Assembly (NCBI GenBank): GCA_944321345.1
Contig: CALUKY010000007.1
Span: 31,714 to 95,713 of the forward strand
Direction: 5' to 3'
Source: an uncultured Paraprevotella sp.
Lineage (GTDB): Bacteria; Bacteroidota; Bacteroidia; Bacteroidales; Bacteroidaceae
Length of the DNA stretch: 64,000 bases
Below are positions 44,506-54,163 of this stretch, piece by piece (position 1 is the stretch's first letter; the number at the start of each line of letters is the position of its first letter). The notes beneath the pieces are model-generated. The model ran no database searches, was not told the DNA's origin, and saw only the letters and a list, made by a program, of their open reading frames with translations. A program made the position numbers and the translations under genes.

Positions 44506-44630
44506 ATTACGTTTTTTTACGTCTATTAATTATTGTCTATTTCAGAAGAAACCTTTTCAAAAACAAACCTAGTTCCCAAAATTACAAAAAAAGTTCCATT
44601 ATTGCAACCTGCCATCCTATGAATTCTTTG

Positions 44631-44638
44631 TATTTTTG
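44631..44638 (+). promoter_or_regulatory. -7 box of the RND efflux operon
   Basis: TATTTTTG, perfect TAnnTTTG, 37 bases ahead of the adaptor gene. No good -33 element is at normal distance, as often seen when an activator is needed. Confidence 0.5.
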
Positions 44639-44675
44639 CCCGGAAAATAGAATAGTTTAATTCAAAAATCAAATT

Positions 44676-45812
44676 ATGAAAAAGAAAATGATGACTGCTT
44701 CCTTTGCAGCCTTACTTTGTATGTTCACTTTGAACAGTTGCAAAAAGGAGCAACCTCCAATGCCTACAACTGCGTACAAAACGATGACAGTACAAACACA
44801 AACACGAGAATTAAGTACCAGCTATCCGGCAACTATCCGAGGCCGACAAGACATCGAAATCTATCCACAGGTAAGCGGTACTCTCCAGAAACTGCTTGTT
44901 ACAGAAGGTCAGCGTGTCAAGAAAGGACAGACTTTATTCATCATTGACCAGGTTCCTTATCAAGCAGCACTTTCTACTGCCATTGCTAATGTGAAAGCAG
45001 CCGAAGCTGCCGTAGCAACAGCCGAACTGAATTACAAAGGTAGAAAAGAATTGTATGACCAGAAAGTAGTTTCTGATTTTGATTTGCAAAAAGCACAAAA
45101 TGACCTGCTCAGCGCAAAAGCTTCTTTGGAACAGGCCAAAGCACAGAAAGTAAATGCAGCAAATAATTTATCATACACTGTAGTCAAGAGTCCGGCCGAC
45201 GGAGTTGTAGGCGTTTTGCCGTACCGTCAGGGAGCTCTGGTAAGCAGCAACATTCCACAGCCGCTGACTACCGTATCAGACAATTCTCAGATGTATGTAT
45301 ATTTCTCTATGAACGAAACCGAAATGCTGGAACTCACTCGCCAGTATGGTTCTCCAGAGGAAGCTATCAAGCAGATGCCAGCCGTACAGTTGCAATTGAG
45401 CGACGGTACCATTTATGCCGACAGCGGACGCGTAGAAAGTATCAGCGGTGTTATCGACCCAAGTACCGGTACTGCCAGCTGGCGCGCAGCATTCAACAAT
45501 CCAAATCATCTGCTGCATAGCGGTGCATCGGGTAATGTAATTATTCCGGCACACTACAACAACTGTGTAGTCATCCCGCAGGAGGCTACAGTTGAGTTGC
45601 AGGACAAGGTTTTGGTATATAAGGTTATTGACGGTAAGGCTGTCAGCGCACAGATCAAAGTTTCCAAGATCAGCAACGGCAAAGAATATATCGTTACCGA
45701 AGGTCTGAAACCGGGTGAGGTAATCATTGCCGAAGGTGCCGGACTGGTACGCGAAGGTGTTTCAGTTGATGGAAAAGCCGGAGCACAGCAGGCTGCGCCT
45801 AAAAAGAAATAA
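44676..45812 (+). CDS. RND efflux periplasmic adaptor (MFP)
   Basis: A 378-residue AcrA/MexA-type lipoprotein (lipobox LNSC, Cys22). It bridges the inner-membrane pump and outer-membrane channel. In order: barrel-sandwich half (YPATIRGRQDIEIYPQVSG), alpha-helical hairpin (about 100-165, Ala/Lys-rich, ending AKAQKVNAANNL), second lipoyl half (VVKSPADGVVGVLPYRQGAL), beta-barrel and membrane-proximal domains. The C-terminus is basic. It is the first gene of a three-gene operon; the pump follows after 48 bases. Confidence 0.93.
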   Translation: MKKKMMTASFAALLCMFTLNSCKKEQPPMPTTAYKTMTVQTQTRELSTSYPATIRGRQDIEIYPQVSGTLQKLLVTEGQRVKKGQTLFIIDQVPYQAALSTAIANVKAAEAAVATAELNYKGRKELYDQKVVSDFDLQKAQNDLLSAKASLEQAKAQKVNAANNLSYTVVKSPADGVVGVLPYRQGALVSSNIPQPLTTVSDNSQMYVYFSMNETEMLELTRQYGSPEEAIKQMPAVQLQLSDGTIYADSGRVESISGVIDPSTGTASWRAAFNNPNHLLHSGASGNVIIPAHYNNCVVIPQEATVELQDKVLVYKVIDGKAVSAQIKVSKISNGKEYIVTEGLKPGEVIIAEGAGLVREGVSVDGKAGAQQAAPKKK

Positions 45813-45860
45813 AGAGATTAAAGGATTAAAAGATTTGTTTCAAGAAAGGAAACTAAAACA

Positions 45861-48800
45861 ATGAAAGGAAATATATTTATCAAACGTCCGGTCTTGGCCA
45901 TGTCCATATCTATCCTGACCTTGATCGTGGGCTTTATTTCTCTGGCTACTCTGCCAGTTGAACAATATCCGGACATTGCTCCTCCAACCGTCCAGGTGTC
46001 AGCCACCTATACCGGTGCAAGCGCTGACGCGGTAATGAAAGCGGTAATCCAACCTTTGGAGGAAAGTATCAACGGTGTAGAAAACATGACCTACATCCAG
46101 TCTACCGCAACAAACTCCGGTACAGCAACCATTCAGGTGTTCTTCAAACAGGGAACAGACCCGGATATGGCGGCCGTAAACGTACAGAACCGTGTATCAA
46201 AGGCACAAGGTCTGTTGCCGGCCGAGGTTACCAAGATCGGTGTGACCACTTCAAAACGTCAGACCAGTTTCTTGCAGATCGGTGCCTTGTATAGCCCGGA
46301 CGACCGTTACGACAAGTCTTTCTTGTCAAACTATATGGACATCAACGTTGTGCCGCAGATCAAGCGTGTTGAAGGTGTGGGTGACGTAATGGCCATGGGT
46401 GATACCTACAGTATGCGTATCTGGCTGAAGCCTAACGTCATGGCTCAATATGGTTTGATCCCTTCTGACGTAACCTCTGTACTGAACGAGCAGAACCTTG
46501 AAGCCCCTGTCGGTGCCTTGGGTGAGAATTCAGACAATACTTTCCAGTTCACGATGAAATATCGTGGTCGTTTTACCGATATTGAAGAGTTCGAGAATAT
46601 CGTGGTACGCACCCTTCCGGATGGAAACGTACTCCGCGTAAAAGATGTGGCAGAAGTTGAATTGGGCAACTTGTCATACAGTTTTGACGGAACCATGGAC
46701 GGTCATCCTTCATGTACTTTCATGGTATTCCAGGTAGCCGGTTCCAATGCTACAGAAGTAAACGAAAATGTAAGTAAGCTGTTGGATGACATCAGCAAAG
46801 ACCTGCCAGCTGGAACTGAGTTCATGACGCTGATGAGTTCTAACGATTTCCTCTTCGCTTCTATCCACGAAGTAGTAGAAACGTTGGTTATCGCCATCAT
46901 CCTCGTAATTCTGGTGGTATACTTCTTCTTACAGGACTTCAAGAGTACCTTGATTCCATCTATCTCAATCATTGTATCTCTGGTCGGAACTTTCGCCTGC
47001 TTGCAGATTGCAGGATTCAGTATCAACATCCTGACTTTGTTCGCCCTTGTGTTGGCTATCGGTACCGTGGTGGACGACGCGATTGTAGTAGTTGAGGCCG
47101 TACAGGCAAAATTTGATGTGGGTTACAAATCATCTTATCTCGCTACCAAAGACGCGCTTTCTGACGTAACCATGGCGGTATTCACCTGTACTTTGGTGTT
47201 CATGGCCGTGTTCGTTCCGGTAACCTTCATGGGCGGAACTTCAGGAATCTTCTATACTCAGTTCGGTGTAACTATGGCCACTTCAGTAGGTCTGTCCTGC
47301 TTGAACGCCTTGACCTTGTGTCCGGCCCTTTGCGCCATGTGGTTGAAGCCGGCCGACGGAAACAAGAGCGCCAAGAGTTTCAACGGACGCGTACGTGCAG
47401 CCTACAACGCCTCTTTCAACGCCGTAATGGGTAAATATAAGAAAGGTGTGATGGCCATGATCCACCACAGATGGGTCGTATGGACTGCTTTGGTAGCTTC
47501 TATCGTATTGCTGGTTTACTTCATGAACACCACCAAGACCGGTCTGGTGCCTCAGGAAGACCAGGGTACCGTTATGGTCAATGTGAGCGTTTCTCCGGGT
47601 AGCACCCTGAAACAGACACAGAAGACCATGGACAAGGTAGAAAACATCATCAAGACCATTCCGGAAGTTGATCACTATTCTAAGATCTCAGGTTACGGAT
47701 TCATCGCCGGTCAGGGTACGTCTTACGGTTCCTTCATCATCCGACTGAAAGACTGGGATGAGCGTCCGGAAAAGGATCAGACATCTGACGCCGTTCTGGG
47801 TAAACTGAACATGATGCTGCAAAGCGTTAAGGAAGCTCAGGTATTTGCCTTCCAGCCGGGTATGATTCCAGGTTATGGTATGGGTAACTCTATCGACCTG
47901 AAGTTACAGGACCGTATCGGTGGTGATGTTGAAGGCTTCTATATGAACGCCATGAAGTTCCTCGGAGCCTTGAACCAGCGTCCGGAAATCTCAATGGCCT
48001 ATACCTCTTATAATATCAACTTCCCGCAGTACAGTGTAGACGTTGACGCGGCCAAGTGTAAACGTGCCGGAATTTCTCCATCTTCTGTACTGGATGTCCT
48101 GGGTGGTTATTGTGGAGGTATCTACGCATCTAACTTCAACCAGTTCTCTAAAGTATACCGTGTGATGATTCAGGCAGATCCGAAATATCGTCTGGATGAG
48201 AACTCACTGAACGGTCTGTATGTCAGAAACGGAGATCAGATGGCGCCTATCAGCCAGTTCGTAACCATCAAGAAGACCATGGGTCCTGAGGTAGCCAACC
48301 GTTTCAACCTGTTCGATGCCATTCCATGTAACATCAACGTGGCCGACGGTTACTCAAGCGGTCAGGCTCAGAAGGCTATCGAAGAAGTAGCCGCTCAGGT
48401 ATTGCCAAGCCGTTACTCTTACGAGTACGCCGGTATGTCCCGTGAGGAGGCTGAAACAGCCGGTTCAAACAACACCGTATTCATCTACGCTCTGTGTATC
48501 GTTTTGATCTTCCTTATCCTGTCCTGCCTGTATGAAAGCTTCCTGGTACCGATGGCCGTTATTCTGGCTGTGCCATCCGGTTTGATGGGTAGCTTCCTGT
48601 TCGCTAAGATCTTCGGACTGGAGAACAACATTTACTTGCAGACCGGTGTGATCATGCAGATCGGTTTGCTGGCCAAGACAGCGATTTTGATTACAGAGTA
48701 CGCTTTGGAGCGCCGCCGTCAGGGTATGGGAATCATTGAGGCTGCCTACTCAGCCGCTCAGGTCCGTCTGCGTCCTATTCTGATGACCGTGTTGACCATG

Positions 48801-49073
48801 ATCTTCGGTATGTTGCCATTGATGTTCGCAACCGGAGCCGGTGCAAACGGTAACAGTTCTTTGGGTACTGGTGTTGTCGGTGGTATGCTCATCGGAACTC
48901 TCGCCCTGCTGTTCATGGTACCGGTACTGTTCATCACATTCGAGTATCTGCAGGAAAAGATCCGTCCTGCACTTCACGAAGAAGCCAATCAGCAAATCCA
49001 GGCTGAACGTGAGCAGAGCCTGATTGAGCGCAGTGCTCTTAATCCAGATAACCAGAAGAAATTAGAAAAATGA
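45861..49073 (+). CDS. RND multidrug efflux pump (AcrB/HAE1 family)
   Basis: A 1070-residue proton-driven inner-membrane pump. MKGNIFIKRPVLAMSISILT is TM1, two large periplasmic loops separate the TM blocks, and 12 TM segments are visible. TM4 has the proton-relay pair in GTVVDDAIVVVEA. Typical HAE1 motifs include GVENMTYIQSTAT and YEYAGMSREEAE. The length and motifs fit drug or bile-salt export. The stop overlaps the start of the outer-membrane gene by 4 bases (ATGA), which implies coupled translation. Codons are uniformly biased (many GGT, CGT), as in well-expressed genes. Confidence 0.95.
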   Translation: MKGNIFIKRPVLAMSISILTLIVGFISLATLPVEQYPDIAPPTVQVSATYTGASADAVMKAVIQPLEESINGVENMTYIQSTATNSGTATIQVFFKQGTDPDMAAVNVQNRVSKAQGLLPAEVTKIGVTTSKRQTSFLQIGALYSPDDRYDKSFLSNYMDINVVPQIKRVEGVGDVMAMGDTYSMRIWLKPNVMAQYGLIPSDVTSVLNEQNLEAPVGALGENSDNTFQFTMKYRGRFTDIEEFENIVVRTLPDGNVLRVKDVAEVELGNLSYSFDGTMDGHPSCTFMVFQVAGSNATEVNENVSKLLDDISKDLPAGTEFMTLMSSNDFLFASIHEVVETLVIAIILVILVVYFFLQDFKSTLIPSISIIVSLVGTFACLQIAGFSINILTLFALVLAIGTVVDDAIVVVEAVQAKFDVGYKSSYLATKDALSDVTMAVFTCTLVFMAVFVPVTFMGGTSGIFYTQFGVTMATSVGLSCLNALTLCPALCAMWLKPADGNKSAKSFNGRVRAAYNASFNAVMGKYKKGVMAMIHHRWVVWTALVASIVLLVYFMNTTKTGLVPQEDQGTVMVNVSVSPGSTLKQTQKTMDKVENIIKTIPEVDHYSKISGYGFIAGQGTSYGSFIIRLKDWDERPEKDQTSDAVLGKLNMMLQSVKEAQVFAFQPGMIPGYGMGNSIDLKLQDRIGGDVEGFYMNAMKFLGALNQRPEISMAYTSYNINFPQYSVDVDAAKCKRAGISPSSVLDVLGGYCGGIYASNFNQFSKVYRVMIQADPKYRLDENSLNGLYVRNGDQMAPISQFVTIKKTMGPEVANRFNLFDAIPCNINVADGYSSGQAQKAIEEVAAQVLPSRYSYEYAGMSREEAETAGSNNTVFIYALCIVLIFLILSCLYESFLVPMAVILAVPSGLMGSFLFAKIFGLENNIYLQTGVIMQIGLLAKTAILITEYALERRRQGMGIIEAAYSAAQVRLRPILMTVLTMIFGMLPLMFATGAGANGNSSLGTGVVGGMLIGTLALLFMVPVLFITFEYLQEKIRPALHEEANQQIQAEREQSLIERSALNPDNQKKLEK

Positions 49074-50434
49074 AAAAAATAGTATTCACTCTCGCCACAA
49101 CTGCCCTATTGAGCAGTTGTGGTATCTACAGCAGCTACGAACGCCCTGCCGACATCAAGACCGACGGTCTGTATGGAGCTACTGTCGAAGAGTCTGCCGA
49201 CTCTGCCGGACTGGCTGCCCTGCCCTGGCGTTCTCTGTTCACCGATCCTACTTTGCAGTCATTGATTGAAAAAGGATTGCAGAACAACACTGACATGCGT
49301 ACCGCAGCTCTTGGAATTGAAGAAGCGGAAGCATCCTTGAAAGCAGCCAAACTGTCGTTCTTCCCCAGTTTTGCATTAGCTCCTCAGGGCGGTTTCAGTT
49401 CTATAGACTGGGCCAAGGCCAACAAGACCTACACCATTCCATTGAGCGCCTCTTGGCAGGTAGACATCTTCGGAAGTCTGCGTAACGCCAAAAAGCGTGC
49501 TCAGGTACAACTTGAAAGCAGCAAGGCCTACAAGCAGGCTGTACAGACCCAGCTGATCGCCACCATTGCCAACTATTATTACACTTTGGCCATGCTTGAT
49601 GAGCAGCTGAGCGTCAGCAAAGCTACCGCTGATATCTGGAAAGAAAACATCAAGACCTACAAAGCATTGATGAACGTAGGTCAGACCACTTCCGCAGCCG
49701 TAGCACAGGCCGAGGGCAATTACTATAATGTATGCGCTCAGATTGTGGATCTGGAGCAGCAGATCACCGAAGTGGAAAACAGCTTCTCTACCCTTTTGGG
49801 CGAAACCGTTTCTTCTATCCAGCGCCAGAGCATCAACGACTGGAAGGCTCCTCAGAGCATCACAGCCGGTATTCCAAGCTACGCACTGGCCAACCGTCCG
49901 GACGTAAAGAATGCCGAATTGGCATTAGCCAGCGCATTCTATAACACCAACGCAGCCCGTTCAGCCTTCTATCCGGCTCTGAACCTGACCGGAACTTTAG
50001 GATGGACCAATGATTTGGGAGCTATCGTCAATCCGGGCAAATGGATCTGGCAGGCTGTAGGTAGTCTGACCCAACCGATTTTCCAGAACGGAAAATTGAG
50101 AGCAAACCTGAAGATTTCAAAGGCTCAGCAGGAAGAAGCCAAACTGGCCTTCCAGCAGACTTTGTTGAACGCAGGTGCTGAGGTCAACACCGCAATGGCG
50201 AAAATTCAGAACAACACGGAGAAAGAGAAGCTGAACGACAAACAAATCGCATCCATGGAACAGGCTGTTAAAAGCACCCAGCTGTTAATGCAGAACAGTT
50301 CTACCAACTATCTGGAAGTATTGACTGCACAACAGAGCCTGCTGTCAGCCCAACTCTCAAAGATCAGTACCCAATTTGCGAAAATCCAGGGTACGATCGA
50401 ACTCTACCAGGCTCTTGGTGGAGGCACGGAGTAA
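49070..50434 (+). CDS. Outer-membrane efflux lipoprotein (TolC/NodT family)
   Basis: A 454-residue lipoprotein (lipobox LSSC, Cys17) of the OprM/NodT type: it forms the outer-membrane exit duct of the RND pump. Two repeats of the outer-membrane factor fold are visible: LPWRSLFTDPTLQSLIEKGL, NNTDMRTAALGIEEAEASLK in the first, and ANRPDVKNAELALASAFYNT, then AARSAFYPALNLTGTLGW in the second. It overlaps the pump gene by 4 bases and ends 29 bases before the terminator at 50464-50500. Confidence 0.93.
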   Translation: MKKIVFTLATTALLSSCGIYSSYERPADIKTDGLYGATVEESADSAGLAALPWRSLFTDPTLQSLIEKGLQNNTDMRTAALGIEEAEASLKAAKLSFFPSFALAPQGGFSSIDWAKANKTYTIPLSASWQVDIFGSLRNAKKRAQVQLESSKAYKQAVQTQLIATIANYYYTLAMLDEQLSVSKATADIWKENIKTYKALMNVGQTTSAAVAQAEGNYYNVCAQIVDLEQQITEVENSFSTLLGETVSSIQRQSINDWKAPQSITAGIPSYALANRPDVKNAELALASAFYNTNAARSAFYPALNLTGTLGWTNDLGAIVNPGKWIWQAVGSLTQPIFQNGKLRANLKISKAQQEEAKLAFQQTLLNAGAEVNTAMAKIQNNTEKEKLNDKQIASMEQAVKSTQLLMQNSSTNYLEVLTAQQSLLSAQLSKISTQFAKIQGTIELYQALGGGTE

Positions 50435-50463
50435 AAACTTCATATTTTCTCTATTACTCACTT

Positions 50464-50500
50464 GGAGGACATCTCTTGCAAAAGGATGTCCTCCTTTTTT
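50464..50500 (+). terminator. Terminator of the efflux operon
   Basis: GGAGGACATC pairs with GATGTCCTCC, followed by TTTTTT. The next gene starts only 17 bases further, so some read-through could feed it. Confidence 0.85.
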
Positions 50501-50516
50501 AAAAAAGAAGAATCGT

Positions 50517-51038
50517 ATGAAATACCTTGTTGTCATCGACATGCAATATGACTTTGTCAGCGGCTCTCTGGGCACTCCCGAAGCAACTGCCGTCTTAGAG
50601 AATGTAAAGAACAAGATCAACACTTACCGGGAAGACTCCGAGAACTGCCGTATCCTTTATACTCAGGATACGCACACCGAACAATATCTGCACACACAGG
50701 AAGGAAAATACCTGCCGGTGGAGCACTGCGTCAAAGGAACAGGCGGATGGGAAATCGTGAAGGAACTGCTCGTCCCCGGAGCGGAAATCATCGAGAAGCC
50801 GACGTTCGGTTCTTTGGAACTGGCCGAACGCATCGCCACGGCGGGTGATGTGGGAAGCATTGAACTGATAGGTGTCTGCACCGACATCTGTGTCATCTCC
50901 AATGCCCTGATATTAAAAGCGCGGCTTCCGGAAGTGCCGATAAGCGTCGATGCCCGATGCTGTGCCGGAGTCACTCCCGAAAGCCACGAAAAGGCACTCG
51001 CCACCATGCGTATGTGCCAGATAGATATACACGCATGA
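50517..51038 (+). CDS. Isochorismatase-family cysteine hydrolase
   Basis: A 173-residue cysteine hydrolase of the nicotinamidase/isochorismatase fold. It has the Asp8 of VVIDMQYDF, a lysine in IIEKPTFGS (about residue 94), and the catalytic Cys125 in GVCTDICVISNAL. The family hydrolyses amides such as nicotinamide or pseudo-substrates; a PncA-like role is possible, but metal-site residues cannot be fully matched by eye. The start at 50517 follows an RBS-like AAAAGAAG. Its stop is 1 base from the convergent stop of the fructan regulator. Confidence 0.85.
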   Translation: MKYLVVIDMQYDFVSGSLGTPEATAVLENVKNKINTYREDSENCRILYTQDTHTEQYLHTQEGKYLPVEHCVKGTGGWEIVKELLVPGAEIIEKPTFGSLELAERIATAGDVGSIELIGVCTDICVISNALILKARLPEVPISVDARCCAGVTPESHEKALATMRMCQIDIHA

Positions 51039-51039
51039 A

Positions 51040-53796
51040 TCAGCCTTCCGACTGCTTCTTGCGTTTTAAAAAGTCTGTGGGATTCTCGCCGAAATACTCA
51101 CGATAGCATTTCGCGAAATAAGAAGGTGAATTGAATCCCACTTCAAAAGCAACCTCCGAAATGGTCTTTTCTGTAGAGGCCAACAGCGAAGCCGCCTTCT
51201 TCAGGCGTGCCATACGCAGCAGTTCGTTAGGCGGATAGCCACAGAGCGATTTGGTCTTGCGGTAAAGTTGTACACGGCTTAGTCCCACCTTCTCGCCCAA
51301 TTCCTCTACCGTAAAGTCCGCACGGTGCAGGTTACGGGCAATCAGTGTACGCAACTTCTCCACAAAGCCCTGATCCAGATCGTGTCCCTCCGCCGTGTCT
51401 GTCAGCGGCAATGCCCCCTCGGCAAAGAAATCCTTCAGGCGCTTGCGGTTTTCAATCAGATTGCTCAAGCGCGCCTGCAACAGTTCGGCGCTGAACGGCT
51501 TGGCGATATACGAGTCGGCACCGCACTCATAACCTTTTATCTTCTGTTCATCCAAATCATAGGCCGTGAGCATCATCACCGGAATATGGCAGGTCTGCAA
51601 TTCCTGTTTCAACCGGCGGCAACACTCCATGCCGTCCATCACCGGCATCATCACGTCGCACACCACCGCATCGGGCACATATTTCATGGCCAGCTGCAAT
51701 CCTTCCTGTCCGTTGGCGGCTTCCAACACATTATAATCTTTTTTCAGGAACGAAGAAACATAAGCCCGTATATCCTGATCGTCATCAATCACCAGCACGG
51801 TTTTCTCCTTTCCGCTCACCTCGGCATGATCGGCCACCAGCGAATGCTGCTCGGCCTGCAGGATAGCCCCTTCCTTAAAGTTGAGCGTATTCTTAGGCAA
51901 CGCGTCCTGCGGATGCACCTCACCCTCCTGCTCTGCCGGAATCTCGATACAGAACCGGGTGCCCTTTCCCGAATCACTGTCCACCTGAATCTGTCCGTGG
52001 TGCAATTCCACAAAGGCCTTCACCAGTGCCAGTCCGATGCCCGAACCGCCGGGATGCACGCCGATCTGATAAAAGCGGTCGAAGATATGCCGCACATGTT
52101 CGGCCGACATGCCTTCGCCATTGTCCGTCACCGTCAAGCGAAACCAGCGATTCCCCTCTTTCTCAAAAAATACCTGCTCCACGGTTACCGTTCCGTTTTC
52201 TGGAGTAAACTTAAAGGCGTTCGAAAGCAGATTATACAGAATGCGTTCCAACTTCTCGGCATCGGCCACCACTTCCTCCTGTCCGTCGGAAGCAAAGCGA
52301 CACTGAAAATGAATGTGCTTACGGTATGAGAGTGCCTTGAAGGAGCCGGCCCACTCGGCCATAGCCGTACCTAACTGGAAACGCGTCAGATTGAGTTTCA
52401 GTTTACCGTTCTCATATTTCCGGAAATCCATAATCTGATTGGCCAGACGCAGCAGAACGGTAACATTTTTGTGGATGATATTCATCAGGAAATGCTCCTG
52501 TTCATTCAGATTACGGCTCTTGAGCAACTGCTCCACGGGGGCGGAAATCAAAGTCAGCGGCGTACGGATATCGTGCGACACATTGGTAAAGAACGCCAGT
52601 TTGGCACGTGTCGCCTCCTCCACCTGATGCGACAGGGCAATCAGCTGGTCGCGCTGCTGCTCCAACGTGGACTTTTGGGCTGAAAGCTCTTCATTCAAGC
52701 GTTTCTTGGTCCAGAAGGCGCGCACCAGAATCACGAGCAGCATTCCGGCCAAAAGCAGAATGAGCAGACAGGCCCATAAGAGGACCCGTTGCGAAGAATA
52801 GCGCATCAGGAAAGTATCCAACTGCTGATCTAAATATTCGATTTTACGGTCGAGTGTTTCGATATGTCGGGTCTGCATCTGCATCACCCGGGCATTCTCA
52901 CTGTTGACCAGTGCCGTAGACAGGATATTTTCCTTCTGGTAAGGCTCTCCGCGAAGGATATGCATGGCCAATTGCAACAGACTGTCGCCGGCCGTGGGAT
53001 AAATGAACGAAGCGTCGAGCACCCCTTCTCGCACCAGATTCACCGCTCCCGAAAGAGCGTCCACACCCACAAACAGGATGTCCTTCTGACGGTTTCTTTT
53101 CTTGGCCGCTTCATAGGCTCCTAATGCCATACGGTCGTTTTGGGCTATCACCATGTCGATATGAGGCTGGCAGGCCAATATCGAATCAAAGACACGCTCG
53201 GCATCCGCTTCACGCCATCCGGCACTGGCCGTGGCCAGCACCTCAATACCGGGACTTCCGGCCAATTCCTCCACCAGTCCCTGATGCCGCTCTGTTGCGG
53301 GTGTGGAACCGGCCAGTCCCGTGAGTTCCACAATCTTGCCCTTTCCTTCCAGACGTTGCCGGATATAGCTCCCGATACCACGACCGATTTCCCGGTTGTC
53401 GGCACCCAGATAAGCCGTATAGCGTGAAGAATGCGTTTTGCGGTCCACCAAGACCACCGGCGTTCCAGACTGATAGGCCTTTTCAATAATCGGCGTTATG
53501 CTTTCAGCCTCGTTCGGGGCTACCACCAACAGATCTACCCCGGCCTTCAGCAAGGAATCTATATCCCGGATCTGCTTGCGGCTGTCATCATTGGCCGATG
53601 TGATTTTCACCTCCACTCCGGGAAAGAACAAAGACTCGCGCAGAATTTCGCGGTTCATCTGGGTGCGCCACTCGTCCTGACTGCACTGCGACACTCCGAT
53701 TACATAATCTGCTTGCACCGATTCGCATGCCGAAAAAAACAGGCACATCGCTCCACCTAAAAAGAAACTTGCAGGAAATAGTATTTTATCACTCAT
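51040..53796 (-). CDS. Hybrid two-component regulator with LacI-like periplasmic sensor (fructose-type HTCS)
   Basis: A 918-residue single-chain regulator. In order: lipoprotein-like signal (FFSAC), a periplasmic sugar-binding domain of LacI/RbsB type (about 30-300; YVIGVSQCSQDEW, VPLVDRKT-like strand VVLVDRKTHS), one TM (near 340-362), a histidine kinase with H-box NVSHDIRTPL and ATPase motifs (NLLSNAFKFT, DNGEG), a receiver (VIDDDQDIR, VCDVMMP with the phospho-Asp), and an AraC HTH (ELGEKVGLSRVQLYRKTK, EVAFEVGFNSPSYFAKCYRE). The layout equals BT1754 of B. thetaiotaomicron, which senses fructose. The fructan genes downstream of 55140 fit that. An ATG at 53814 is an alternative start. Confidence 0.88.
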   Translation of the reverse strand: MSDKILFPASFFLGGAMCLFFSACESVQADYVIGVSQCSQDEWRTQMNREILRESLFFPGVEVKITSANDDSRKQIRDIDSLLKAGVDLLVVAPNEAESITPIIEKAYQSGTPVVLVDRKTHSSRYTAYLGADNREIGRGIGSYIRQRLEGKGKIVELTGLAGSTPATERHQGLVEELAGSPGIEVLATASAGWREADAERVFDSILACQPHIDMVIAQNDRMALGAYEAAKKRNRQKDILFVGVDALSGAVNLVREGVLDASFIYPTAGDSLLQLAMHILRGEPYQKENILSTALVNSENARVMQMQTRHIETLDRKIEYLDQQLDTFLMRYSSQRVLLWACLLILLLAGMLLVILVRAFWTKKRLNEELSAQKSTLEQQRDQLIALSHQVEEATRAKLAFFTNVSHDIRTPLTLISAPVEQLLKSRNLNEQEHFLMNIIHKNVTVLLRLANQIMDFRKYENGKLKLNLTRFQLGTAMAEWAGSFKALSYRKHIHFQCRFASDGQEEVVADAEKLERILYNLLSNAFKFTPENGTVTVEQVFFEKEGNRWFRLTVTDNGEGMSAEHVRHIFDRFYQIGVHPGGSGIGLALVKAFVELHHGQIQVDSDSGKGTRFCIEIPAEQEGEVHPQDALPKNTLNFKEGAILQAEQHSLVADHAEVSGKEKTVLVIDDDQDIRAYVSSFLKKDYNVLEAANGQEGLQLAMKYVPDAVVCDVMMPVMDGMECCRRLKQELQTCHIPVMMLTAYDLDEQKIKGYECGADSYIAKPFSAELLQARLSNLIENRKRLKDFFAEGALPLTDTAEGHDLDQGFVEKLRTLIARNLHRADFTVEELGEKVGLSRVQLYRKTKSLCGYPPNELLRMARLKKAASLLASTEKTISEVAFEVGFNSPSYFAKCYREYFGENPTDFLKRKKQSEG

Positions 53797-53827
53797 AATT
53801 GCTTCAGTGTTCATTTAATGCATAAAA

Positions 53828-53835
53828 CAAATATA
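53828..53835 (-). promoter_or_regulatory. -7 box of the hybrid regulator gene
   Basis: The minus strand reads TATATTTG, 31 bases ahead of the ATG at 53796. Confidence 0.55.
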
Positions 53836-54137
53836 AACAGAAAATCCGAATAAATGATGTTAATGACACAAAAACCGTGTCAACTCATCTACCATTCTAA
53901 TAAATATATTCCTATCAAACAGGAGCATTTTCCCAAAATACCGTTTTTCCATCAACACACTCATTTTATCTCTTTTTGGGCTTACTTTTCCAGGAAATAG
54001 GACATAATAAATAATAGCCGGACCCAATGGTACAAAAAGCGATTTTTGTATCCAGCCCATCTCTCTTATTACTATTGTCGATAACCCCTATCGAAAAATC
54101 GTATTTTTCCAATAAGTAGAATAATATCAAAGTTCCT
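53836..54137. other. Divergent intergenic region
   Basis: AT-rich, about 300 bases between the regulator and the beta-propeller gene. No gene or strong dyad is seen. It may hold operator sites, but I cannot point to one. Confidence 0.45.
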
Positions 54138-54145
54138 TATCTTTG
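54138..54145 (+). promoter_or_regulatory. -7 box of the beta-propeller gene
   Basis: TATCTTTG, perfect TAnnTTTG, 18 bases ahead of the ATG at 54164. Confidence 0.6.
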
Positions 54146-54163
54146 TAAAAAACAAAGAAAAAT

